Of a stretch of 64,000 nucleotides of DNA, positions 24,144 to 35,250 are shown piece by piece; the stretch's first letter is position 1, and each line of letters starts with the position of its first letter. The DNA is from Parascedosporium putredinis (Eukaryota; Ascomycota; Sordariomycetes; Microascales; Microascaceae). The notes below the pieces were generated by a model. The model was not told the origin of the DNA. It did no database searches and saw only the letters and a program-made list of their open reading frames with translations. Where the stretch lies: contig CASHTG010000004.1 of NCBI GenBank assembly GCA_949357655.1, forward strand, positions 1,157,051-1,221,050. Direction: 5' to 3'. A program made the position numbers and the translations under genes.

Positions 24144-24789
24144 TTACGAAAGATATACTCCAAGGACAAGCATAGCACCTGTGAGGCCCATGGGCGCCGT
24201 CGTAATCCTCCCACTGCTGCCCGCATTATCACTAGTCTGGTTGCCCTGGTTGTTATCGGTTGGTTCACTATTTCTAGAGACGTTGGTTAGTTTTAGAGAC
24301 TATGCAGTGTCATGTAATTGCCGCAAGGCTTTGAAGACGTACTGGGACGTGGGTGCGCTTGATGTAGAGGATGTCTGCGAGGAGCCGCCGGAGCCGGTGG
24401 TGGACTGTGGAGTAGATGACGAGTCCGACAGGCAAACTGGTTTATCCAGAGTAGTATCCCCGAAACTGCGACAGACCCTGAGCCACAGAAATCGTCAAAG
24501 TACATTCCGCAATAAGCCTCGTATGTTGGTACGAGGACGGACCGTCCTTTCGTTGTCGCTGTGTCGCATTTCGAGAGACATGCCTCTAGCATGCTGCCAC
24601 CCTCGCCTCCACACATGCATTCTGCATATGAAGCATCACGGTAGTGACCAGGACAGACTTTGAATGTTTCATCGACGCAAATACCACAATCAGCGTTGCC
24701 GGTATTCAGAAATAGGGGTTTGCACCTAGGGCCAACGTAGGTATGAGGAAAGCCGCCATGAGGCGCGCGCCGAGTCTAAGTAAAGCCAT
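24144..24789 (-). CDS. Cysteine-rich GPI-anchored secreted protein (hidden by two frame breaks and an intron)
   Basis: No long open frame covers this gene, but the pieces fit well. MALLRLGARLMAAFLIPTLA is a signal peptide. One C added at the C4 24715-24718 (minus strand) continues into a ten-cysteine domain with DCGICVDETFKVCPG, YAECMCGGEGGSMLEACLSKC, YCGMYFDDFCG and, after one G added at 24458-24461, KPVCL. A Ser/Thr/Gly-rich linker (SSSTPQSTTGSGGSSQTSS) is followed by an intron at 24342-24274 (donor GTACGT, branch CTAAC, acceptor CTCTAG). The last exon gives NAGSSGRITTAP and a hydrophobic tail, MGLTGAMLVLGVYLS, typical of a GPI signal. The cysteine pattern is like that of fungal surface proteins, but I assign no family. 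A role in cell wall or host contact is inference. Confidence 0.7.
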
Positions 24790-25805
24790 GATGAAGATGT
24801 TGGAGTCCTTTTCAAATTGGATCAAACGGCAAGTCAGACGAAGAACACAGAAGAAGGAGGGATTAATCACCGTCTCGACTCAAAAGGGGCCAAGAAGAAT
24901 GATCCTAGGTCATATAGCCTTGACTCTCACACATACTTGATGCCAAGTTCCGACCCTGCGATGCTAATAATAGCATCTTGTTTGCTTTAAGATTACTCGG
25001 ACGTGCACTGAAATGTGTGGATGCCAAGGTTATCCCCGATTAGGTTTTACCCCTGCGGTAGCGGAGCGGGCTGGGCTGAAGCACCCTGCAGGTCTTGGAA
25101 AGCCAAGGTGCGGCTGAAGATACATCCAATCGAGAGGCGAAATAGACATGAGCCCCTCTGGGCTGAAGGAAGCCGGCATTTATTTAAGCACCAAGTTCCC
25201 TGTCATCGTTCGAGCCGAGGTCCATAGTGATCGAAGAAACAACATGTGAATTTGAAGGAAGTTCACGTTCGTTAAAGCTTAGAGAATGGAAAGTTGCGCA
25301 CCCTCGCAGGACGAACGAGGAGCCGACACCCCTTCCATCAAACGCCGCTTGAATTCTCAGGAAGACTTCACCATCCACAACGCTTGCTGTCATCCATGCC
25401 AAGGAGATGCCAGAACACGCCATGGCGCTGGCGGGCTGTTGTCATAATAAAGCAGGCATGATACCTGATACCTTACTACACTGTGTTTCAAAGTGAATCG
25501 CGGAATCTACATCACGCCGATGCAGTGACCAACGATGGATCGATTATTTAAACTTTCTTAGATTATGCAAACGTTGCCATAGACCTCACCATTCGGACTG
25601 ATGATGTACCATGCATAACCAACTATCGATACATTGGCGATCTTCTCTACAAGATCATCTACTCTAGACAGCAAGCGGCGAATACGGACAGCATTATACC
25701 CCCTGTCCGTATGTTAGAGCTCTCGACGTGATATATCGCCCTATGGGAACGCTGCTTTGCTCCCTTGATCGCCATTCCCCAAAATCTCATGACGAGGGGT
25801 GCTTT
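24790..25805. other. Intergenic region upstream of the cysteine-rich GPI gene
   Basis: One kilobase with no recognised gene. It spans the promoter of the minus-strand gene at 24789 and the 3' flank of the minus-strand gene ending at 25806. Confidence 0.45.
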
Positions 25806-26686
25806 TTAAAATAGGCAGGCTAGAGCGGCAGCAAAACTGAGACCAGTGATGGATGCGCCGAAGCGGCTCCCAGCACCCGTGTCATCCTCCGACTCCTCGG
25901 TCTTGTCGGATTCTGGCGCTCGGGTGGCCTGAGCGGCGTCTGCCAGTTCAGACACTCTGGTGGCGATTTGTTGCGCGGCAGCCTCGTCAATTTTAATTGC
26001 GCAGGGGGTCCCGGTCTTGTCGAGTTCGTCGCTGAGTACGATACACGTCGAGTCGGTTGCGTTCGGAAGGATATCGATAACCGCGCCGAAAACGGGGCAC
26101 TCGGGCACCTCCGTCACGTTGGGAGCCACGCCCTTGTCAGTTTCGGGTTTGAAGTAAATCGAATCGCTGTCGCCGGGAGCCTCGAGTCCGAACAGGTGTT
26201 GGGCGCGCCAAATTAAATTTCCGCGGCCGCACCGCTGTTTGTACGCCGTGCTCTCGCTCATGAGCCATTGAAGCATGTACTTCTCATCCTTGTCCCCGCC
26301 GGTCCGTTGACGTCGCTCCGCTAGCCATTCCGTGACGTTGGAGTGGGCCACGAATATGTACGAGTCGTCTTTGTCAACCTCATCGTCTTCAGGGAGGCTA
26401 AAGACTCCGCTATCCACCACATTGCCGGTGGGTTGATCATACGCACCAGCGCCGCCGAGTTGCCGATACGGCATGATACTCCATTTCAAGTAGTGTTCTG
26501 TGAGGTTACGGAGAGTCGTAAGATTCTGGACCGCGAGGGCGATGGGAAATACCTCAGAGATGGTGTAAACGTCCGCGCGAGGAAAACAAGGTCAACTTCA
26601 AATCGTCCGACTGTCTGCTCCTGGGCCAGTGCTGTGAGGAATGGCGCCAGCAGCATGACACTTCCAAGCTGGCGATGGGTCTTCAT
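25806..26686 (-). CDS. DUF7136-like GPI-anchored secreted protein, one frame break
   Basis: The start MKTHRQLGSVMLLAPFLTALA is a signal peptide. The next block, VGRFEVDLVFPRADVYTISE then VFPIALAVQN, resembles the N-terminal strand of the fungal DUF7136 family. It needs one C added at the pair 26581-26582 to stay in frame. The long second part is open: YLKWSIMPYRQLGG, a central region with NVTEW and NVTEVPECPVF (sequons and paired Cys), a DKTEESEDD acidic linker, and a hydrophobic tail GASITGLSFAAALACLF consistent with a GPI anchor. About 290 residues. Extracellular; biochemical role unknown. The DUF number is from memory of the family pattern and should be checked. Confidence 0.75.
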
Positions 26687-27742
26687 TGTGACACTTTAGC
26701 TTGCGTTTATGCTGTGTTGTCACGCCCCAATACTAACAAAAAAATGCCCCCAAGAAAAAGAAGCGCGAGCCCGACTCGAATTTTCATCAAAACAACAGAT
26801 GAAAATTGTGATATCCACGATCTTGAACAGGATAAAGCCATTCTTTTGAAGATTGATTTTCGAGCGCTCCGCACCCGACTTGACGGCTTGTCGGGTTGAA
26901 GGAGCCGCATTTTCATTTCGGACCAATCCTTTGAGGCCCGGTTAATCATGTGTCCTGCCCATTCGTCCTCTTTGGGATCTTGGCGATGGTCGAAAAGCGT
27001 CAGTGCTTGGATGCATTGGCGTCCCCCGACATTCCTCATTTCCCATTCTGAACAAAGGGCACGCACGCCTACCAATAACACCTAAGCTTCCTTTCTGACC
27101 TTTTCTCCATAGAGAAGGCTCTCTTAAGAGTCGGTTGCGAACCATCTGTGAAGGCGGCTAGGTCAAGTTGATATCTAGCGCTGCTAAGACAGCAGAAAAA
27201 TTACAAGAAATGGGCTTACCAACCCCACAGCTCAGGATGCGGGCCACGAGATCGATCTCGGTAGAAGGTCATCGAGCCCGTTTAAAATTAATCGCCGCCT
27301 TACTCAGGTTCCCTTGTTCAATAGAGAGGACCTCCCCATAACGGGATCGTGAGTTCTCAATCCACGAGGCAATAAAAATAAGAAATCTTTTATAGTCGCG
27401 TCCACTTCTATTTCATAACATAAGGTCGAAGGCAAGGGAAGGATTGTCGTCATGAGGACCTTCTTTAAAAGTCTAGTAGAATAGCAAGATAGATACACAA
27501 GCCGTGTATAGACTACAATTCACGAAGGCTGAGAATAGCGGCAACTAATCGAGCTACGACTGTCTCGCTAAACCCTGAACTACCAATTCTAGATAAGGCC
27601 CGCCTCCTCCCCCGAAATGGCCAGTAGCCTATGAACTAGGAAAGCAAAGCCTTGCGGTCAGTAAACAATGCGGCCCCTCCCGGAAGAGTCGTCTCGGCGA
27701 CGGCGACCTCCATTGTACACTCGAGTGCCTCCTTTGCGACGG
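26687..27742. other. Intergenic region
   Basis: About one kilobase between the DUF7136-like start and the beta-lactamase-fold stop. Several short open stretches on both strands show no family. No RNA gene is recognised. Confidence 0.5.
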
Positions 27743-28955
27743 TCAGAGTTCACCACCCTGGCTGGCGCGCTTTCGATAGATGCCCCGGCGGAAAGAATTT
27801 TTCAAGTCCTCCATCAAATCATGCGCGACAGGTAGTGCTGCTTGAATCCCGCAGACTCCACAAAGGTCATTTTTCCGATCAATGAACCATGTGAACGTTA
27901 ACCCTCCCCCACGTTAGGGTGGGATTCCCATACCAGTCCTTGGCATCCTCTAGCATCAGAAGCCCACCCAACCCAAATCCGGCTTTCATTCCCTGGTCGA
28001 GGCCGACTCGATAGAATATCCCCGCTGGACTGTTAAGTGCGGCCTCGTGCCCAACGGCAGCTTCGGGGCTTAGCTGTTGGCGAAACATGTTCTCCACGGT
28101 TGACGGGCTAAGAAGTTTGCCATCGTTCGCCAGTATCGAGTGAAGGACTTTTAGATAGTCTGGGCCAGTCATGAAAAGCCCTTGACCTCCAAAGTCTCCG
28201 GACGAATGCAGGTTGCCGCCATCACCGCCCCTAATACTGCGCGGCCGAGCCCATCCGGATCCTGGGGGTTGAGGTCCACGAGCCGCTCGCGCAAATCTTC
28301 CCGTGTAACAGGGTAGAAGTGATGGTCTGTAATGCCCAACGGGTCAAATATGTGTTTTTCATGTGTTCTCCCAGGGTAAGACCCGTAATTCGTTCAACAA
28401 CGCGGCCCGCCCAATCTAAGCCAGGCCCATACATCCAGCTAGTGCCAGGCTGGAATCGAAGCGGTTGCTTGAACGCTTCTTCAACGGTTCGGCGTACACC
28501 AGGACGGGAGGGATTGAACTTTTCATTCCATTTCCTAGTAAGTGGATCTAAGAAATCATAGCATAGGCCCGAACTGTGCGATAAAAGTGTTTGCAGGGTG
28601 ATGGGGCTTGCTAACGGCTCGAGAAGCGGGGTGTCCCCGTCTTCCGAGAAGCCTACGAGAACCTGCCTAGAGGCAAGCTCGGGTGCAATGGCGCCCAAGT
28701 CGTCATCAAGTTAAGTAGGCCGCGGTCGACACATTGAAGAGCGGCGATGGTAGTGATGAGCTTGGTAGCCGAGGCCAAGTACAAGACATCATCGAGTTGC
28801 TGCGGACGGTGCTGGCCGGTGAGGAGTATTCGCTCCCCAACTGCTTTCTGGTATGTAAAGTGTCCAGAAGCGTCTGCAGCGCAAAGGACAGCACCACGGA
28901 TGTTCCCTTTTGCGATACCGGTCTGAATGTTCGTCTCGAAATCGTGGTGGTCCAT
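27743..28955 (-). CDS. Beta-lactamase-fold serine hydrolase/transesterase (LovD-like), three frame breaks
   Basis: Member of the beta-lactamase-related family (PF00144), which includes class C beta-lactamases, esterases and LovD-type acyltransferases. MDHHDFETNIQTGIAKG leads to LYLASATKLITTIAALQCV, where SATK is the SxxK nucleophile motif, then LQTLLSHSSGLCYDFLDP, SWMYGPGLDWAGRVVERITG (the tyrosine-motif region), GGQGLFMTGPDYLKVLH and GAGFGLGGLL-like sequence. Adding one G at the C5 27906-27910 (minus strand GGGGG) yields LTFTWFIDRKNDLCGVCG and a stop at 27743. Further one-base losses lie at 28228-28231 and near 28707. The resulting protein is about 400 residues, normal for the family. Cytosolic, with no signal peptide. 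Substrate unknown. A paralogue lies at 49.9 kb. Confidence 0.85.
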
Positions 28956-29889
28956 AATGATGGGTGTCGGGAAATCCGGTGTCGGGGGCTATCTGACTAT
29001 ATCTGCTCCTCGTATTTCTCCTATGGGCAGGAATTTGCTAGGAAGGTTTTACCTTCTACTTATCAACACAGAAAACAGTCTTCGTATCCCCCCGCAGGAA
29101 CACGGGTCGTGCCGGTTTCCCGCTGACTAATGTGATATTTTGTGAGGTTGTCCAATTCATCATTTTCGAGTCTGGATGAGCGGGCAGAGAGATCGCATGA
29201 CGTGCATGGAAAAGAGCTGAGCGCTTCCAAAGGAGCTGGAGGCCAAGACACTACGCTTGCGCCAAGGCCATCAGCGCTTGTGTTGGCGCGCGAGGGCTGG
29301 CCAAGAACTGAATTGATGCTTGGCGGCGCTGAACCCAACCCAATGGTGACTGCCGCTGTCAACAACACCTTGGAGCATTCCCGAAGCCAACACAGCGTTT
29401 CATAGTTCCTGGTTTCTTACGCAGATTGCCAACATGGAATTACGTCGATTGAACCTAGTTATCTGACTGTCCCCGTCCCCGTTTCGTTTCCGGCTTTTCC
29501 TCTTCTTTTTTTCTAGATCATGGGGCACCGGGGCGTGCAAACACGGGAATGGAAGAACATTGACAAAATTAGCCGCCTTGTCAAGCTGTCTAGACTTGCA
29601 AATCTAAACTTCGTGAAATGGCTTATGGACGCAACACTAGAGACTTTCGCTAAAACGGGTCTTGGATGGTAAGATTGTCTATTCAGAGATCCTAAGAATT
29701 ATGGTCGTGCGTGACACTTTGCAAGTGAGAGCAGAGATATTGTCAGTGTTGACCGTCCCGCCTTAGCTGAAATTTGGCACCCCACAACGCTCCATTTCTC
29801 CATGTAACCTCGACGTCCCAACATCCCTGGCCACCCTAATCCACAGCTGACGATCGTAATTGATATGGGGCTTCATTTCCCTAGTGCCC
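28956..29889. other. Intergenic region
   Basis: The promoter of the beta-lactamase-fold gene and the 3' flank of the small secreted gene. Open frames at 29063-29405 on both strands overlap each other and show no family, so they are not called. Confidence 0.45.
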
Positions 29890-30459
29890 TTAACGGCACT
29901 GGAAGGCAACGCGACAGCAGCGGGAGGCGCCGCTGCAGCTCTCGCAGTACATGTTGCTTCCTAAGTTGGTCTTGCGGCCAGCATACCAGAAATAACCACC
30001 GGGGGTGTATCCGCCAAAGTTGATAGTGAGTTCGATGGTGTACGGCAGCTGCGAGCTGAGAGACCAACTCTCAGAGGTGACAGAAAGCGAGCTAGCAGAC
30101 CCGCCAATCTTGGCACAGCTGTTGCTGTAAAGACCCCACCAGCGCTGGAAACCGGAGCTAGCGATGGGAATGGTGGTCTTGATCCAGAAGTTGCATGATT
30201 CAGCACCGGTAGGGCTGCAATAGTTGTCTCCACGAGCAACAAGAGGATTGGCAGGCGACTCGCTCTGCTCTTCTCCTTCGATGGTGATGTGGGAGAAGAG
30301 AGCGTCGATTTGCTCGGAGTCGGGGTGAGCAGCAAGGGCAGAAAGCTGCGAGGCAGTCGGTTCACCTCCGAGGAGGCCCTCAGACTGCACGGTGGGCGCC
30401 GCAAGAACGGGCGCAGAGAGCAGCGAGGCGACGGCGAGGATGGCGTGGGTGAACTTCAT
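29890..30459 (-). CDS. Small cysteine-rich secreted protein with a propeptide
   Basis: An open frame of 189 residues with no intron. MKFTHAILAVASLLSAPVLA is a signal peptide. An acidic segment rich in Ala/Ser/Glu (EGEEQSESPANPLVARGD) looks like a propeptide, with possible processing after VAR. The remaining roughly 110 residues hold eight Cys: NYC, ESC, NSC, MYCESC, RCC and the terminal FQCR. They also hold aromatic blocks FQRWWGLYSNSC and GGYTPGGYFWYAGRK. The even number of Cys suggests four disulfides. The chosen start is MKF rather than the ATG eight codons upstream because only it begins with a clean signal peptide. I do not recognise the family; an extracellular interaction role is a guess from architecture. 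Confidence 0.8.
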   Translation of the reverse strand: MKFTHAILAVASLLSAPVLAAPTVQSEGLLGGEPTASQLSALAAHPDSEQIDALFSHITIEGEEQSESPANPLVARGDNYCSPTGAESCNFWIKTTIPIASSGFQRWWGLYSNSCAKIGGSASSLSVTSESWSLSSQLPYTIELTINFGGYTPGGYFWYAGRKTNLGSNMYCESCSGASRCCRVAFQCR

Positions 30460-30603
30460 TTTGAATGAGGGCTCGGAGAACAAGGAACTAGCAGTGGCAG
30501 ACTTGGAGTAGAAGGGAGTAGTGAAGAGAGGTAAAGACTCGAAGATGATGAATGAGTGTGAGCTCTGAAGACGAGAACAAGACTGACAGAGAGAATATCA
30601 AGC

Positions 30604-30609
30604 TTTATA
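30604..30609 (-). promoter_or_regulatory. TATA box of the small secreted gene
   Basis: The minus strand reads TATAAA about 145 bases upstream of the start codon, in a pyrimidine/purine-biased leader typical of highly expressed fungal genes. Confidence 0.45.
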
Positions 30610-32115
30610 TTTTTTTCTAGAGTCCCCACGATCCGTTGAGCGGGTGCAACTTGGAGATTTCTCAATCGAGCATAACTCCGTGAACCTGCCTTCCCTCGCC
30701 CTCGTGGGAAAGGGAAAGCCCCTGTTCAACGCGAGGCCGTGTTTACTAATTAACAGTGAACCCTTGCTTTGCAAGATAAGAAGTTCCTCCTTGGAGTCCT
30801 TGGTGATGTCGCTCCTGATCCACCCCTGGTCAACTGATACCTGACGAATCCTATTGCTACTATCCTGCGCGGCTATTCATTTCGTCGCATCCAAGATTCT
30901 AAGAATCTGGCGCTGGCTGCGCTTATTAATTGCGATGACCCTGACCCGCGCTGCTGTTCACAGTGGACGTACTTCGGAGCAAACTGTCCACTAGACAGGG
31001 GTTTAACCCCGCAGAGAGAGGTGATGCTCCTCCTATTTCCATATTTCACCGACAGAATCTTTCTACAATCCTTCGGAGCCCCCATCCACAACCCACGGCA
31101 CTGGAAGGATTATGAAGGACTGTGAAATGCAACCTTGGAACCTTAAGCGCATTCAAATAATCCCTGCCGCGGCCGGAGCACCGCCATGGGTTTAGCGTCA
31201 TCGAGATCTGACCAGTGCTTCCAATGCTCCTCCACTCTGCCCCCGTCTTGGCGACGAGAAGATCGTGATGCTGGAACACATCATGGTTGGTCGACGGTCA
31301 CTTGGTCTTGAGACAAAAAGACAAAGAAAACATGGCACGATGCACACCCAATCAACGGGTAGCCACGGCGTCCGGGGATAAGGCGGAAATAAGCCAAACG
31401 CGGACGAAAGAAGACAGGGGGTGGGAACGTGGGACACTCGATCATGCAAGCTTGCCCATCACCATCCCCTCGACCTTGAGGCAGCGTCAAACAGTTACAT
31501 CAAATGCAACGCACTCCAAATTAGGTAGGTACCGTCTAGAGTCTATCTAATTCTCGCAACCTATCTCATTATGGTTAACATGCCAACTCTAATCGCTGCC
31601 TCGACGTGATTGCGTTAGGAGAATGAATGTCCTTGTGCCTGTGCTTAATTTCTGGGGTACTTCAGTCCCGAGGGAATCCCGAGATTGATGATGTGCTTCA
31701 TCTTAAATCAAGATTAAGCTGGCGTTTATCCACGCGGCGGCTCAACATTGCGACTTTGAAAGGGCGCTATAACCAAGCTTGAATGCTAAATATCAAGCAG
31801 CCTTGGGAAATAGTAGGTACTCCCGGAATTGAGATGCTAGATACGTCTCGATTTCCTCACTCAAAGGCACATGGCAGCATTGAAAACATGTCTAACGTAG
31901 TTGGTGGCAATACTTTTGTAGCTTCAAAGTTGGGAACCTGGGATGCAATGGAAACGTAACAGATACCAAATCCTAGCCTTTTCTTGGGTTATGGGAACAA
32001 AATCCTCCTCTGAAACGCGTCAGCGCTAACCTAGACTACCATCTCTGGCGGCGTCCTCCCCTCACATCCCGTTGGGATATCTATTGGTAATCCTATGCCA
32101 AGACCTCATTTTTAT
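30610..32115. other. Intergenic region
   Basis: About 1.5 kb with no supported gene. Short open frames around 31046-31550 overlap on both strands and show no family similarity. Confidence 0.5.
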
Positions 32116-33022
32116 CTACGGCCTTGCCGTTCCTCGACCAACTTCCACCCTGGTTGATGCCAACGTACACCGCGTGCGTTTCGCGACCATGGCAGGGAAC
32201 AGCTCCTCCCCCTCAGGAACTTTGTTAATGACTAGGAAAAGGGTCTTCCCATCCCTTCCCCCAAGAGTGCAGGCAGTGGCATGACCATCTACCTCGATGC
32301 GGTGCGTGATTTTCCCGTCTGGCGTGAGACGGACAAACATGTCGTAGCCAAGAAGGCTCAGCCAGATGGCACCTTCGCCATCCATGCAACCACCGTCGAT
32401 TCCTGACACGCCCTGGGGTTTCTCGCCAGGAATCGACGCTGGATTCCAAATCTCTGTCCGATTGCTAAGCTTCCCCAGCCCCTACGTCGTAGCGTAGGAG
32501 CCCGTTCCCAAAAGTTTCCGCCACGAAAAGACGGGTGCCGTCGTTGTTGATCATAAGGGCATTTGGGAAGACGATTTGATCGGCAGCTACGCGCACTGAA
32601 CCATCCTTTTCTATGACGAGAAGCTGGCCGGGCTTGGGGTCTTCGCCATGCAGCACCCGTGCCCCCGTGTCGTCGAGAAACACGCGGCCTTCTCCATCAA
32701 TAGCCATGTCACCGCAGTAACCTTTCATGATACCTGACATGTCGGCGTACAGCGAAGATCTCCCCTCCTGTAGGCGGTGTAGTTTGGCGTCGAACATGGA
32801 AGAGTAAATGAGGGACCCATCATCGGCGAAACACATCCCGTTGGGCTGGCTTTCAACCTCCACAAGAATATCCTTGCTGCCGGTCTGCTCATCGACGGTA
32901 TAAATTTTGCGTCCCGTCATATCGCTAACGTAGAGGAGCCCATCGCGATATCGAGGGGACTCTCCGAAGTAAAGCCCGTCCGTCAAGACTGTGTGACTAA
33001 GCGTGATCGCGGAGGAAGGCAT
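32116..33022 (-). CDS. SMP-30/gluconolactonase-like lactonase, frame break
   Basis: Six-bladed propeller hydrolase of the SMP-30/gluconolaconase/LRE family (PF08450). These divalent-metal lactonases open sugar or other lactone rings. The start at 33022 (MPSSAITLSHTVLTDGLYFG) leads to GESPRYRDGLLYVSD, carrying the metal-binding Glu, then QPNGMCFADDGSLIYSSM, GYCGDMAIDGEGRVFLDD, VFPNALMINNDGTRLFVAET (metal-binding Asn in PNA) and, in the second segment, GIDGGCMDGEGAIWLSLLGY (metal-binding Asp). Between RYDVG and NRTEIWNPAS the frame is lost around two C4 runs (32473-32476 and 32479-32482); one base missing from each would fit. About 300 residues, the usual length. It lies 2.2 kb from a Baeyer-Villiger-type oxygenase, whose lactone products would be plausible substrates (inference). 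Confidence 0.85.
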
Positions 33023-35250
33023 GATGGATTTCTTGGCAAGTGAAGAGGCAAATTCGAATTGGAGCTGGGGTCGAGGAACAAAGGAGTTTGGATGGCCCTT
33101 TACGTATGGGACTAGGTGGGCCTGCATGAATCCTAGGTTGTGCTGGGGATTATATGGTGATAATCTTACCTCTGCTCAACAATCATTTGATCAGTCTCCA
33201 CCATCTCGGGGGCCTTATTTCCCCGCACCGTGGCTAGCTTTATATGCTATCCGCAGCACTAGCGAAGAAATCCCATGAATTTGGTATTGGAGCCAAAACA
33301 CGCTAACGGGTCTGGATCCGGGCCCCGCCACTTGCCTACCTCGCGGGCAACCTCCCGCCGTGGTTCATGCTGTGCCTGGATCAGATCGATTTCAAAAGCG
33401 ACATCCGTATTACGAGGGTTTTCGATGCGCCCGCATGCCCGCCCTCTTTATTTCTCACACTCTTTTCTTGGCCCGTGTAGAGAGCTATCCTCAAGACCAA
33501 GTCTAGGACAGTGACAGACACCAACTTGCGGCTCTATCCAAGCTGGCCCTGATAAGCGCAGAGAGCTAATATGGGTGGGCTAGGACACTAACGCCAGGCT
33601 CCAAGATTTCTTCGAAGACCCCAATTAATAAAGATGGATGTCTATCACTTTGCGGGAAGATAACAAAATGGACTACTAACGAGCCCCGGCGAGAACTGGT
33701 ACTGGGGTAGAGTTGAGGCATGGCGATACTTAGTAGCCTTGTCCCTCGTGCTCTACTATGTCTCATATAATTGAGCTAGAGGGGTGCAACAACCCGCTAG
33801 GGCTCATGTGTATTGTAACCTATCCCGATATCGTTTTCAGGATATCTCGCAGGCGGGATTTCTCCATGAGCAGCTGAGCTCGGTGAGCCTAGGGATACCA
33901 GACTCAAGTGTGCCATAGAACTTGAATTTTCACCTGAGCCAAGTCCAGGAATGCTCACCGCTAGAAGAGGGTGGACGACTACTAGCACTAAAATGCACAT
34001 CTTCTATATGTCAAGTCCCGGTGCCAGAGACCCTATGCGTTGCTGTTAGCAATGCCCCTGGCAGGTTTCTGTGTGTGCGCAACTATGGTTGTAGCCATTC
34101 CATCGAGCGACTAATGCTTTCGCCCCTTCGCCAAGGAGTTCAATGAAGAGTAACCTCATGTATCGAGGGACCGTGAGCGCGAAGTAAAGTAGGGAAGGAG
34201 TGGAACAGTGTAAATTAGGTTAAGCACTTTAAGGGGACGCAAAGTCCATACCTTATAAGCGACACTCGAAGATTGTTTTCATACTCAGGGTAATATATGT
34301 GTAGGTCGTACCGTTTAGAAGGAGCTTGAAGAGTACTACCCTAGACTTAACGAGCCTACGTCAAACGCCCGACACTTCGTTTGGCCGGGGTACTGGGGAT
34401 TTGGGCTATAAGCCTATTGCGATGATTCATACGAGCAGCGCATCGGGTGCGCTCACAAGCACAGAAAAGAGTCAAATTGTCAGGGTTAAATAGAGAGGCC
34501 ATTCGAAGATATTCTCTCTTCGAAAGTCTATTTTAGGCCGTCGATGCCAGAAAAAGAGCATTCATCGAGCTAGTTAATTCCAGCAGCCGGAATGATATGT
34601 TTATAGCTTCTCGCATCCTTCTGCTCCGCCCACTCGCCATTACCACGATGCGTTGGTTCCGAGGCGCAGAGACAGCGAGAAATAGATTTTAATAGACGTG
34701 CGTCTTTTTCCTATGTATAGTAGTTGGTAGTTCTCGACTGGACGATAATTGTGATGGGGCGCCTAGGTTGAAGGACTGCACCGGATTCGCCGGAACATGA
34801 CATGAGGGCTATACACAGCCAGGTAGCCAACAGCAATACAAGTAATACTCTCCTTCCAACTAAAAGTCAAGTCATACTGGGCACCATCGTCAAGCACGAA
34901 GATGACGAGTAGAACGGCATGAATGCCAAGAATTTGAACACCCCATCATCTCCGCGGCAACTCAAGATCATCTAGCGACTGAAAAGACGACCTTAAGCTC
35001 TCCATCTAGTTTGAGGATGAGTTTCATTCGACAATCCTAAAGCAACTATAATTACAATGCTTTCAGTTCTAACAAATCCTGGTTGAAGGATGGGAGTGCT
35101 GGTTGGATTTAAGAGGTAAGGTGGGATATCCACCCACCCCTTAGCTCAGTGACTGAACAGATCTCAACGTTCCGGATCTAAAGAAGAAGCTATATTTCCA
35201 GGCCTGCCATCACCCCATCTTAGAGAACATAGATTAAGAACACAGTATCT
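33023..35250. other. Gene-free AT-rich stretch
   Basis: 2.2 kb without a recognisable gene on either strand. The sequence becomes AT-richer with many stop codons from about 33500 onward, as in decayed fungal DNA. No repeat family is recognised. Confidence 0.5.

Noticed and set aside
27300..27400. tRNA-like words (GTTCTCAATCCACGAG)
   Set aside because: No acceptor stem, D-arm or anticodon arm can be folded around them.
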